The notes under the pieces are model-generated. The model did not search any database, was not told the origin of the DNA, and saw nothing but the letters and a program-made list of their open reading frames with translations. 7,632 nucleotides of DNA from NCBI GenBank assembly GCA_014380545.1, contig JACMJP010000066.1, forward strand, positions 1-7,632. The letters are read 5' to 3'. The DNA is from Chitinophagales bacterium. GTDB taxonomy: Bacteria > Bacteroidota > Bacteroidia > Chitinophagales > BACL12. Position 1 is the stretch's first letter; each line of letters begins with the position of its first letter. A program made the translations under genes and the position numbers. This document shows, one piece after another, positions 1 to 5,961 of this stretch.

Positions 1-56
1 AAAACAAAAAATACAATTGATACACTTATTGCAACAGGAATTAAATTCTTTTTCAT
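1..56 (-). CDS. N-terminus of an exported or membrane protein (partial)
   Basis: An ATG at 54-56 on the minus strand opens a frame that stays open to the left edge of the window, giving 18 codons. It reads MKKNLIPVAISVSIVFFV: two lysines followed by a hydrophobic stretch. This is the layout of a Sec signal peptide, a lipoprotein signal or a first membrane helix. The start lies only 6 nt after the stop codon of the deiodinase-like gene upstream, so the two are very probably co-transcribed and perhaps translationally coupled. The mature part is outside the window, so the function cannot be named. The main uncertainty is length, since only the signal-like segment is visible. Confidence 0.6.
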   Translation of the reverse strand, partial: MKKNLIPVAISVSIVFFV

Positions 57-62
57 CGTATT

Positions 63-1424
63 TTAATTGATGATCAATTTATTTGAAAAGATTTCATCAT
101 TACCTGTTACAGAAATAAAATAAGTTCCTGTCGGTATTGAAAGTATATCAATTAACATTTTTCCATTTCCTTCCAAAATATTTTCCATTACTTCTGTACC
201 CACAACAGAATATATTTTAAAAGTATTTCCTGATAAATGAGTAGGATAAGAAAGTGTGATGCTGTTATTTTTATTTGCAGGATTCGGAGATAGCTGAATT
301 GATTCTGTATTGTAATTACTTTCTATTGCTGTTCCTTCTATACTTTCTGCATTAAAAGTATATCCATACATATTCGTTGGATCATTATGATTTTTACAAA
401 TAATATTTACACTGCCTGATGCGGGAGTTAAATCTGTAAAAAAATCTAAGCGCACTTCTTCTGATTGACCGGGAGTTAAATAAACTGTTGTAGAATCTAT
501 ACTTGGCGAATAACAAAGATCTGTACAAAGAGATGTGTACCATCCTGCAGGAACACTTTCACCGGTACGCATAAAATCAATTAATACATCATCAGCACTG
601 CTGTTTGTTAATGTGATATGCGCTGCAATAACATTATCAACTGTTCCGTAATAAATAACCTCACCTTCTTCTTCTGCAGTAAAAGTTCCGTTTGCTTCGA
701 AAGTTCCTTCGCCGACAATATCCAATAATGCATCAATGGACGCATACATATCTTCACCATCTTTATTAAACCAGTTTTGTGCATCGTAAATATATCCGTC
801 GGGGTCTATTAAAAAAGCACCATTCGGAACTGTTCCGTAAGCCTGCCACCAGTCATTGCAAGGACCATCAATTAATATGGGAACATCCACAGTTTCATTT
901 GCAAGCATTTCAGTAATTATTTCTTTTCTTTCTCCATAAGTTGTAGGCTGACGATATAATACACCGTCTTCATAATTATCATCACCAACATTCTCATATC
1001 CAAAATAAGGGCTTACATCAATAATAGGATGTGCTTCCACTGTATAAACAAGATATACATGAATAGCATCTCCGTAAGTTGTAAGTAATGTATTTATTTG
1101 ATTGAGTTTATGGCGGTACACATAGCAGGTATAACTGCAGCTTATCAGCACAACAGGTTTGCGGTCATTTAATAAACCTGATAACTGTACTGAATCACCA
1201 TCCATTGTATACAACTTAAAATCATGAACAAGAGCCCCTTCATAGGGTCCTTCAAGATCAGAATCTACATCAGGATATGTGGGTATATCGCATATTGCGT
1301 CGTCATCAGCAGGCTGGCTTGTTAGTCCGATAAAAGTATCAAGAGGTACTTGTGCTGAAATATCTGTATTTATGCATATAAGGAAACTAAATACAATGAA
1401 TGAAGCGGGTAATAGTTTTTTCAT
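63..1424 (-). CDS. T9SS-exported protein with iodothyronine-deiodinase-like (thioredoxin-fold) domain, Cys form
   Basis: This is a 453-residue secreted protein. Residues 1-24 form a signal peptide (MKK, hydrophobic core, cleavage likely after DISA before Gln25). Residues about 62-236 resemble the iodothyronine deiodinase family (thioredoxin fold). The order of matches is PVVLISCSYTC (90-100), VYTVEAH (126-132), YGERKEII (163-170), VPILID (181-186) and NGAFLIDPDG (201-210). These correspond to the animal blocks SCTU, YIEEAH, LxDR, PVVVDTM and ERLYVI. Cys100 sits where animal enzymes have selenocysteine. Its codon is TGC, and the nearby Cys of SCTU is Tyr98 here, although Cys96 lies two residues before it. 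Glu130 and His132 of the EAH motif are kept. Residues about 240-360 form a beta-rich segment with a Cys300/Cys304 pair, as seen in other secreted redoxin-like proteins. Residues 378-453 are a type A sorting domain (LSPNPA ... IPTGTYFISV ... KLIIN). The substrate is unknown. A thiol oxidoreductase or peroxidase role is as likely as any dehalogenase role. Confidence 0.8.
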   Translation of the reverse strand: MKKLLPASFIVFSFLICINTDISAQVPLDTFIGLTSQPADDDAICDIPTYPDVDSDLEGPYEGALVHDFKLYTMDGDSVQLSGLLNDRKPVVLISCSYTCYVYRHKLNQINTLLTTYGDAIHVYLVYTVEAHPIIDVSPYFGYENVGDDNYEDGVLYRQPTTYGERKEIITEMLANETVDVPILIDGPCNDWWQAYGTVPNGAFLIDPDGYIYDAQNWFNKDGEDMYASIDALLDIVGEGTFEANGTFTAEEEGEVIYYGTVDNVIAAHITLTNSSADDVLIDFMRTGESVPAGWYTSLCTDLCYSPSIDSTTVYLTPGQSEEVRLDFFTDLTPASGSVNIICKNHNDPTNMYGYTFNAESIEGTAIESNYNTESIQLSPNPANKNNSITLSYPTHLSGNTFKIYSVVGTEVMENILEGNGKMLIDILSIPTGTYFISVTGNDEIFSNKLIIN

Positions 1425-1548
1425 ATCTGTTGTTTTTCAAAGTATAAAATAAGACTTAAAAAACTATTTAATGTATGCTCTTTGCATTTGTTTTACAATG
1501 TTTAGAAAAATTTTACAAAGTGTTTTATATATCTTTATTTAAAAAGCG

Positions 1549-2022
1549 ATGCTTACATCAGGACTTGGCTTACTTATTCTTGTGCTGTCTGTATTACAAT
1601 TGTATTTTGCAAATGTTATAATCAGGAATGGCAATATTCTGAAGAGTAATCATTACAGATATATTTTTATAGGCCTGGCCATCGTAATTGTTGGGGCACT
1701 TTTTAAAATTTTGCATCTCCCCTATGCTGACCTGCTCATCTGCTGCGGATATGCTTTTATTGGTATCATATATATATCATGGACCGCCTTTAAAAAACCA
1801 GTTTATTTATTAGACATTCTGAAATGTGTATGGGTATTATCTGTTCTGGCAAACGGTATATTTAAACTGTATTATTTCCCATACCAGTTATATATAATTA
1901 TAATGAGCTGCGCTGTTTTTATTGCAATGCTCTCTGTTTATTATTTATACCCGCATCAAAGACACACAAACGCATTAAAAATAAGGGAAGATAAAGATAT
2001 ACCTTTTGACCAGGTGGATTGA
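1549..2022 (+). CDS. Small five-helix membrane protein with GldL-like motif
   Basis: This is a 157-residue, very hydrophobic protein with about five membrane segments (near residues 4-22, 37-53, 60-79, 88-104 and 112-133) and a charged tail (136-157). Residues 49-60 read GALFKILHLPYA. This is close to the GALFKxxHWPGA motif of the gliding/T9SS motor protein GldL and of other small Bacteroidota membrane proteins. A weaker copy, NGIFKLYYFPY, lies at 102-112, so the protein looks like a duplicated helix-pair unit. It lacks the long cytoplasmic coiled-coil part of GldL and has no gldK, gldM or gldN neighbour, so it should not be called GldL. It is transcribed divergently from the deiodinase-like gene (124 bp apart) and convergently with the SRPBCC/VOC operon. 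The ATG follows an AT-rich leader with no clear Shine-Dalgarno sequence, which is usual for this phylum. Function unknown. Confidence 0.75.
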   Translation: MLTSGLGLLILVLSVLQLYFANVIIRNGNILKSNHYRYIFIGLAIVIVGALFKILHLPYADLLICCGYAFIGIIYISWTAFKKPVYLLDILKCVWVLSVLANGIFKLYYFPYQLYIIIMSCAVFIAMLSVYYLYPHQRHTNALKIREDKDIPFDQVD

Positions 2023-2056
2023 TGAATTGTTTTTTCGAATAAAACAATTCATCAAT
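2018..2056. terminator. Bidirectional hairpin between convergent genes
   Basis: A perfect 16-bp inverted repeat, ATTGATGAATTGTTTT (2018-2033) and its complement (2041-2056), encloses a 7-nt loop. The left arm starts inside the last codon of the membrane-protein gene and contains its TGA stop. The right arm ends 15 nt before the end of the VOC gene on the other strand. The position suits a shared terminator for converging transcripts. There is no strong U-tract beyond the stem on either side, so it may act by RNA stabilisation instead. Confidence 0.6.
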
Positions 2057-2071
2057 TATTCCAATTTCCTG

Positions 2072-2545
2072 TTATGCATTCTTTAATTTTTCTATATCAA
2101 ACTTTTTCATTTGCAGAAAAGCTTTTGTAACTCTTTCTGATCTTGAAGGATCGCTCAACAGTTCTTCTAAAATAGTTGGCACTACCTGCCATGATAAACC
2201 ATATTTATCTTTCAGCCATCCGCATTCACTCTCTTCACCGCCTTCAGTAAGTTTATTCCAATAATAGTCAACTTCCGCCTGGTCTTTACAACTTATCTGC
2301 AGCGAAATAGCTTCAGTAAATTTAAAAACCGGTCCGCCGTTGAGAGCAGTAAAACTCTGACCGTTTAATTCAAATGCAACAACCATTACGGTGCCTTCCG
2401 GTCTTCCGTGAATTTCAAAACCTTCTTTTCCATACCGGCTTATCTTATTTATTTTCGAATTTTTAAAAACCGAAGTATAAAAGTTTGCAGCTTCTTCAGC
2501 CTCACTGTCAAACCACAAACAGGGTGTAATTAATTGATCTTTCAT
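2072..2545 (-). CDS. VOC-superfamily (PhnB / 3-dmu-9_3-mt type) protein
   Basis: This 157-residue cytosolic protein of the vicinal-oxygen-chelate fold belongs to the subgroup often labelled PhnB-like or '3-demethylubiquinone-9 3-methyltransferase'. The opening TPCLWFDSEAEEAANFY with TSVFKNSKI (residues 7-31) is the hallmark of that group. It is followed by FELNGQSFTALNGGP (58-72), the ISLQISC strand (80-86) and the C-terminal GWLKDKYGLSWQVVP (109-123). Length is normal for the family. Despite the old label, most members have no demonstrated methyltransferase activity, and their substrates are unknown. It starts 19 nt after the stop of the SRPBCC gene and is almost certainly the second gene of that operon. 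No defects are visible. Confidence 0.88.
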   Translation of the reverse strand: MKDQLITPCLWFDSEAEEAANFYTSVFKNSKINKISRYGKEGFEIHGRPEGTVMVVAFELNGQSFTALNGGPVFKFTEAISLQISCKDQAEVDYYWNKLTEGGEESECGWLKDKYGLSWQVVPTILEELLSDPSRSERVTKAFLQMKKFDIEKLKNA

Positions 2546-2564
2546 ATTATTAAATTTTTAAAAG

Positions 2565-2990
2565 TTATGAATTTGCTTCAGCATATTTTTTAAAATTATC
2601 TAAAATAGCCTGCCATCCGGTTTGCTGCATTTCAGGTGGATTTGTGTCTTCCGCTTCAAATGTTTCCACAATCTTCGTTTCATTGCCCGCAGGTGAAAAA
2701 GTAATTGTTACTTTTCTGCCATCGCCCATGGTGTAAGCAATTAATGCATGCATTTTTACATCATCATACACTCCTCCAAAATCAAAACCTATACTTCCGT
2801 CTTTTGCCTCCATTCTCGATGTGAAAGTTCCGCCTACCCTTAAATCGTTCTGTGCAGATGGCGTATGCCAGTCGTCTGAAGCATTACTCCATTTTGTAAT
2901 GTGTTCCGGTAATGTCCAAAATTTCCAAACTTTTTCAACCGGTGCTTTTACGGTAGTTTCTACAGTGATACTTTTTGTTTGAACTTCCAT
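2565..2990 (-). CDS. SRPBCC / AHSA1-domain protein
   Basis: This 141-residue protein has the START-like (SRPBCC) fold of the Aha1-C-terminal-like bacterial family. Visible family blocks are TVKAPVEKVWKFW (residues 13-25), DDWHTP (39-44), DLRVGGTFTSRM (49-60), the central FGGVYDDV (71-78), and a long C-terminal helix from TGWQAIL to KKYAEA (124-139) that closes the hydrophobic cavity. Such proteins bind or act on small hydrophobic ligands. The ligand here cannot be read from sequence, and no Hsp90 link should be assumed. It is the first gene of a two-gene operon with the VOC protein, a common pairing in Bacteroidota. The ATG is preceded by a T/A-rich leader; a possible -7 box lies about 42 nt upstream. 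Confidence 0.88.
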   Translation of the reverse strand: MEVQTKSITVETTVKAPVEKVWKFWTLPEHITKWSNASDDWHTPSAQNDLRVGGTFTSRMEAKDGSIGFDFGGVYDDVKMHALIAYTMGDGRKVTITFSPAGNETKIVETFEAEDTNPPEMQQTGWQAILDNFKKYAEANS

Positions 2991-3031
2991 TTTTTATTTT
3001 TTTATTGTTAGCAATAATAGATTTAATGGCG

Positions 3032-3039
3032 CAAAGATG
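3032..3039 (-). promoter_or_regulatory. Possible -7 box for the SRPBCC/VOC operon
   Basis: On the minus strand this reads CATCTTTG, one mismatch from the Bacteroidota -7 consensus TAnnTTTG. It lies 42 bp upstream of the SRPBCC start codon, giving a leader of about 35 nt. No convincing TTG-type -33 box was found, so this is tentative. Confidence 0.3.
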
Positions 3040-3052
3040 CAACAGGAATTTA

Positions 3053-3073
3053 TTTTTTATACTGTATAAAAAA
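3053..3073. promoter_or_regulatory. Perfect 10-bp palindrome, candidate operator
   Basis: The half-sites TTTTTTATAC (3053-3062) and GTATAAAAAA (3064-3073) are exact reverse complements around a single central T. The dyad lies 63-83 bp upstream of the SRPBCC gene, just upstream of its possible -7 box and where a -33 region would fall. A dimeric regulator could bind here. AT-rich palindromes also arise by chance in such DNA, and no regulator gene is next to it. Confidence 0.35.
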
Positions 3074-3195
3074 GACAATTAAAGGGGTGGTTTGCGACAG
3101 AAGGAAATTGAGGGTATAATCTTGTTGCTTTGCTTATCAATTATGTAAACCATAGTTAAGATTAAAGAGAAACTTTGCAAGGAACTAAGAAAAAA

Positions 3196-5064
3196 TTATT
3201 GAATAATAACTTTTGAGTTAAACTGAATATTACCCGCCCGTATTTTTATGAAATAAATTCCCGGTGAATACCCTTTTAATTCTATCTCTATATTTTCAAC
3301 AGGTGAAATAAAATAATTCGTTGAAATAATATTTCCTGCAATATCTGAAATATAAACTTCCGTTGCGCCTGGTAAAAATTTTGTTCCTGCAATAATTAAT
3401 TTATCATGTGCGGGATTCGGATAGATTTGTAGCGACCCCATTGTTAAAAAATTATTTGATATTACAACAGTGCTGTCACCGCCCTTTTTAGTTTTCATCA
3501 ACACAGTTATCGTTGTATCATAACATGCATTATAATTTATCACACATCTGAAATATCGTTCCAGGATTATACTTATAAACGCTGTAACAAACAATGTATC
3601 ATTATTTGCACCGCTGTGATAAACATCATCCGTTATATCCGTCCATGCTGCGCCTTCCTGAATTTGCCATTGATAAACAGCAGAATCATTTGAAGACTGC
3701 GCAATAAATATTGCATCTGCTCCCACGAATGTGGTATCATTTTCAGGCTGATGTGATATATAATCCATGCATGTCATATCCAGTCCTGAAAAATATCTTG
3801 CAGCAGAAAAATCCCTTCCTGCAGCACCATTTGCTGAACTTCCCGCAACTACAATTTTTCCATCTGCCTGCATTTGCATTCCAAATATTTCATCTGCTGC
3901 TGTTCCGAGATGAGTGAGTACAACTCCATCTTCACCAAATGTATAATCTAATGAACCATCAGCATTATACCGCACTAATGCATAATCTAAATTTGTTCCC
4001 TGCGCATAACCTGCTGTAAGAATTTTATTATCGGGCTGAACAAGTACCGCCCTTATAAGACTTATTCCCGGCATTTCGGTTATTACTTTTCCGTCATCAT
4101 CAAAGGTATCATCAAGTGTTCCGTCATCATTAAAACGCAACACAATAAAATCATCATCCACTCCATCATTACATGTTCCGCCTGCTGCAATTATTTTTCC
4201 ATCTGTTTGTACAGCGACAGCATATATCGCATCATTGCATGTGCCTTCATCCAATATATATTTTCCATCTCCGCTAAATGTACTGTCAATAATTCCGTCT
4301 GCAGTAAAGCGCATCATTACTATTTCAAAATAAGCACCTTCACCACCTTTTCCTCCAACAACAATTTTTCCATCAGGCTGCACGGCAATAGAAAATCCAT
4401 AATCATCATCAAGAATGGTTGTTGTAACCTGACCATCTGTTCCAAAACTTTCATCAGGAGTTCCGTCAGATAATAAACGACACACTGCGAAATTATCACC
4501 ACCACCCAAACCACCAAATCCGTCATTCCATCCGCCAAAAAGTATTTTATCATCCGGCAGCATCATGATATCATTTACCTCATGATGCCCAAAATGCCCA
4601 AAATCAAGTATTGATAAACCATCTTCCCCAAATGAATCATCTAAAGAGCCATCATCATTAAGGCGCACTAACGCATATTGAGAAGCATCATCATGTGTAA
4701 CACCCGCTGCAATTATTTTTCCGTCGGGCTGAACTGTAACTGTATAACAAATCTCATTATATCCGAAATCAGTTATCACAATTCCGTCTTCATCAAAACT
4801 GCTGTCTATGGTTCCGTTTGAGTTATATCGCAATACACCAAAATCCTGGTTAGGATGAGTTCCAACAGTTCCTGCAACAACAATTTTTCCATCCGGCTGA
4901 ATTGCCACATCGCTTCCAAAATCAAAATTTGTCCCCAGACCTGTTATTACAAAACCATCATTACTAAAAGTACTGTCTAAAGTGCCGGGTAACTGCGCAA
5001 ATAATATATAATGTGTAATTAAAAAATAAAATAGCAATACATGTTTTCTGCAGAATATAGTCAT
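3196..5064 (-). CDS. T9SS-exported delta-60 repeat protein (probable seven-bladed propeller)
   Basis: This is a 622-residue secreted protein. Residues 1-23 are a signal peptide, with cleavage likely just after the hydrophobic HYILFA. Residues 29-425 hold seven copies of the delta-60 repeat (DUF5122 type). Each begins with an LDxxFxxDG-like motif (at 29, 86, 141, 203, 259, 317 and 372) and carries a QPDGKI-like strand about 27 residues later (56, 112, 169, 229, 286, 343 and 399). Each ends with a hydrophobic-R-Y/L/F strand such as VLRYN or LVRLN. Copy three is longest because of a glycine-rich insert near 181-190. Seven 55-62-residue units fit a seven-bladed beta propeller (inference). Residues about 431-523 form an Ig-like segment with Cys507 and Cys514. 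Residues 545-622 are the type A sorting domain (LQIYPNPA ... YSPGIYFIKI ... KVIIQ). It is probably surface-attached or released. The ligand or target is unknown. It stands alone, with a good -7 box upstream. Confidence 0.88.
   Translation of the reverse strand: MTIFCRKHVLLFYFLITHYILFAQLPGTLDSTFSNDGFVITGLGTNFDFGSDVAIQPDGKIVVAGTVGTHPNQDFGVLRYNSNGTIDSSFDEDGIVITDFGYNEICYTVTVQPDGKIIAAGVTHDDASQYALVRLNDDGSLDDSFGEDGLSILDFGHFGHHEVNDIMMLPDDKILFGGWNDGFGGLGGGDNFAVCRLLSDGTPDESFGTDGQVTTTILDDDYGFSIAVQPDGKIVVGGKGGEGAYFEIVMMRFTADGIIDSTFSGDGKYILDEGTCNDAIYAVAVQTDGKIIAAGGTCNDGVDDDFIVLRFNDDGTLDDTFDDDGKVITEMPGISLIRAVLVQPDNKILTAGYAQGTNLDYALVRYNADGSLDYTFGEDGVVLTHLGTAADEIFGMQMQADGKIVVAGSSANGAAGRDFSAARYFSGLDMTCMDYISHQPENDTTFVGADAIFIAQSSNDSAVYQWQIQEGAAWTDITDDVYHSGANNDTLFVTAFISIILERYFRCVINYNACYDTTITVLMKTKKGGDSTVVISNNFLTMGSLQIYPNPAHDKLIIAGTKFLPGATEVYISDIAGNIISTNYFISPVENIEIELKGYSPGIYFIKIRAGNIQFNSKVIIQ
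3790..4980 (-). repeat. Coding repeat array: seven delta-60 units
   Basis: This region encodes residues 29-425 of the secreted repeat protein. Unit starts are spaced 57, 55, 62, 56, 58 and 55 codons apart. On the plus strand the array is visible as recurring blocks such as TTTTCCATCCGGCTG and TTTTCCATCAGGCTG (QPDGKI) and CCATCATCATTA-like runs (NDDG). The copies are diverged, with none identical, so the array is old rather than a recent expansion. Confidence 0.85.
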
Positions 5065-5103
5065 GCTCTTTTGAGTTTATTTGTAATAAGTAAGTTGCGT
5101 ATG

Positions 5104-5111
5104 CAAAGTTA
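5104..5111 (-). promoter_or_regulatory. -7 promoter box for the delta-60 repeat gene
   Basis: The minus strand reads TAACTTTG, an exact match to the Bacteroidota -7 consensus TAnnTTTG. It lies 39 bp upstream of the ATG, giving a leader of roughly 33 nt. A clear -33 TTG was not found at the expected distance, so the assignment rests on the -7 box and its position. Confidence 0.45.
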
Positions 5112-5140
5112 AAGATTATCGAATGCATACCCTTATAAAG

Positions 5141-5341
5141 CTATTTCATTTTTGTCACTTAATACACCTTCCCTTTTTTGTCGTAGGTCGTCCATTCTCC
5201 AACTTGTTTACCTTTATTACAATATCCTGAACGCATAATTATTCCGTCTTTGCGAAACCATTCCCAATAACCTTCCATAATATTATTAATCATTTTACCT
5301 TTTGCCCAAATGCTTCCCTCGTTATGATATTTAATATAATT
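5141..5341 (-). pseudogene. MORN/YwqK-like small protein gene, degraded
   Basis: The minus frame 5341-5162 encodes 60 residues of a MORN-repeat protein of the YwqK antitoxin-like type. Visible parts are NEGSIWAKGK, GYWEWFRKDG, MRSGYCNKGK and VGEWTTYDKKGKVY. The frame then meets TAA (5159-5161). Past that stop it continues V-T-K-M-K and ends at TAG (5141-5143). As I recall the family, its members end GKVYKVTKMK or similar, so the TAA looks like a nonsense change of a lysine codon. There is also no usable start. The only in-frame ATG is at 5291-5293, after the first conserved block, and the frame upstream overlaps the end of the DUF1801 remnant. The gene is therefore probably dead. The family's role is poorly known, and the antitoxin label is weakly supported. 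Confidence 0.75.
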
Positions 5342-5632
5342 TTTTTGCCTGCGATTTTTTTGTTTTTGCTTTTTCCAAATTTTCTTTTACCCTCAACTTT
5401 ACAATTTTCGTAATAAGTTTTAATGGCATTGGTTTATCCATCGGAAATTGAATTGTGCCTTTACCGGAAGTTTTGTAAGATGCGAAATCTTTTTCAAATT
5501 CTTTTCCCCCGGCACAGGATAAACGCTGATATGTTTTGTGTGAGTAGCAAAATAAATTAAATACTTTCACTCAAGAGTGAAAGTGGGGATACCATAACTG
5601 ATTTTTTCTTCAGCCTTTGGTACAGCAATTAT
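5331..5632 (-). pseudogene. DUF1801 (YdhG-like) gene with nonsense codon and frameshift
   Basis: Two minus-strand frames together give a DUF1801-like protein. The upstream frame reads AVPKAEEKISYGIPTFTLE, then TGA (5567-5569), then KYLIYFATHTKHISVYP and VPG. At the run of five C's (5506-5510 on the plus strand) the match jumps to the next frame: GGKEFEKDFASYKTSGKG, then TIQFPMDKPMPLKLITKIV and a Lys-rich tail ending KKLY. One more base in that run would restore the frame (PGGKEF). The TGA stands where the family usually has Gly (LNGKYL-type). The N-terminal 20 or so residues before AVPKAEE are not recognisable. An ATG at 5663-5665 lies in the upstream frame, but what follows it does not look like the family. 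The surviving 79-codon reading frame (5331-5570, GTG start) is just the C-terminal half and probably makes nothing useful. Confidence 0.8.
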
Positions 5633-5639
5633 TGAAAGC

Positions 5640-5876
5640 TTGGATAATGCAATTGCAGAAAACATAAAGACCTGGCCCAATCCTTTTTCAACTACAATTC
5701 AAATAGAGTATACAACAGGCAATGAAAATTTTTTGCTCATGAACGTTGCCGGAAAAATAATATGGTCAGGAAAAGATATAGCGCAAAAAGATCTTTTTTT
5801 TCTTGCTCCCGGAATATATATTTTAAAAATGCAGGATGAACAAAAAATACATATAACACATGTAATAAAGCAATAA
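5640..5876 (+). pseudogene. Orphan T9SS type A sorting domain (3' remnant of a secreted-protein gene)
   Basis: The 78-residue frame is a complete type A C-terminal sorting domain and little else: IKTWPNPFSTTIQIEY (9-24), a middle MNVAGKIIWSG strand pair (34-44), LAPGIYILKM (55-64) and a basic end ITHVIKQ. In live genes this module follows a signal peptide and a cargo domain. Here the frame opens only at 5598 (TAA at 5595-5597), and the first start is a TTG at 5640, so neither signal peptide nor cargo exists. It faces the DUF1801 remnant, with the boundary near 5630-5660. Most likely a rearrangement removed the 5' part of the gene. A very short live protein is possible but could not reach the T9SS without a Sec signal. 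Confidence 0.65.
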
Positions 5877-5929
5877 AACATCCGGAATTAATTTGCCTTT
5901 TAAAATAAATCATGTAAATGATAATGAAG

Positions 5930-5959
5930 AAATAAAAAGACCGTGAGGTGTTTTTATTT
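5930..5959. terminator. Bidirectional hairpin terminator with GTGA loop
   Basis: The arms AAATAAAAAGACC (5930-5942) and GGTGTTTTTATTT (5947-5959) pair at 12 of 13 positions around the 4-nt loop GTGA. That is a GNRA-type tetraloop in the plus-strand RNA. Poly-A on one arm and poly-T on the other give the form of a bidirectional intrinsic terminator. It lies between the 3' end of the orphan sorting domain and the 3' end of maf, only 3 nt past the maf stop. Confidence 0.7.
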
Positions 5960-5961
5960 GT

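Noticed and set aside
1125..1127. Selenocysteine at the deiodinase-like active site
   Set aside because: The codon is TGC, not TGA. The frame has no internal TGA and no SECIS-like element was evident, so this is a cysteine form.
1438..1446. TATACTTTG on the minus strand as the promoter of the deiodinase-like gene
   Set aside because: The spacing is one base longer than TAnnTTTG, and the box would leave only about 7 nt before the ATG, with no -33 element.
3711..4553. Short open frames inside the delta-60 repeat gene (3711-3917 +, 4207-4473 +, 4320-4553 -)
   Set aside because: They are produced by the repetitive codon pattern of the real gene. Their translations look like no protein family, and they have no separate start signals.
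3790..4980. CRISPR-like or satellite array
   Set aside because: The periodicity is about 170 nt, in frame, with diverged copies. It is explained fully by the encoded delta-60 protein repeats.
5567..5569. TGA read as glycine or tryptophan (recoded genetic code)
   Set aside because: It stands at a usual Gly position, but TGA is a true stop for the membrane-protein gene at 2020-2022. The same locus also has a frameshift and a TAA lesion nearby, so gene decay explains it better.
5699..5881. 60-residue minus-strand frame opposite the orphan sorting domain
   Set aside because: The plus-strand frame is clearly a T9SS domain. The antisense translation is low-complexity Ile/Cys/Phe-rich with no family features.
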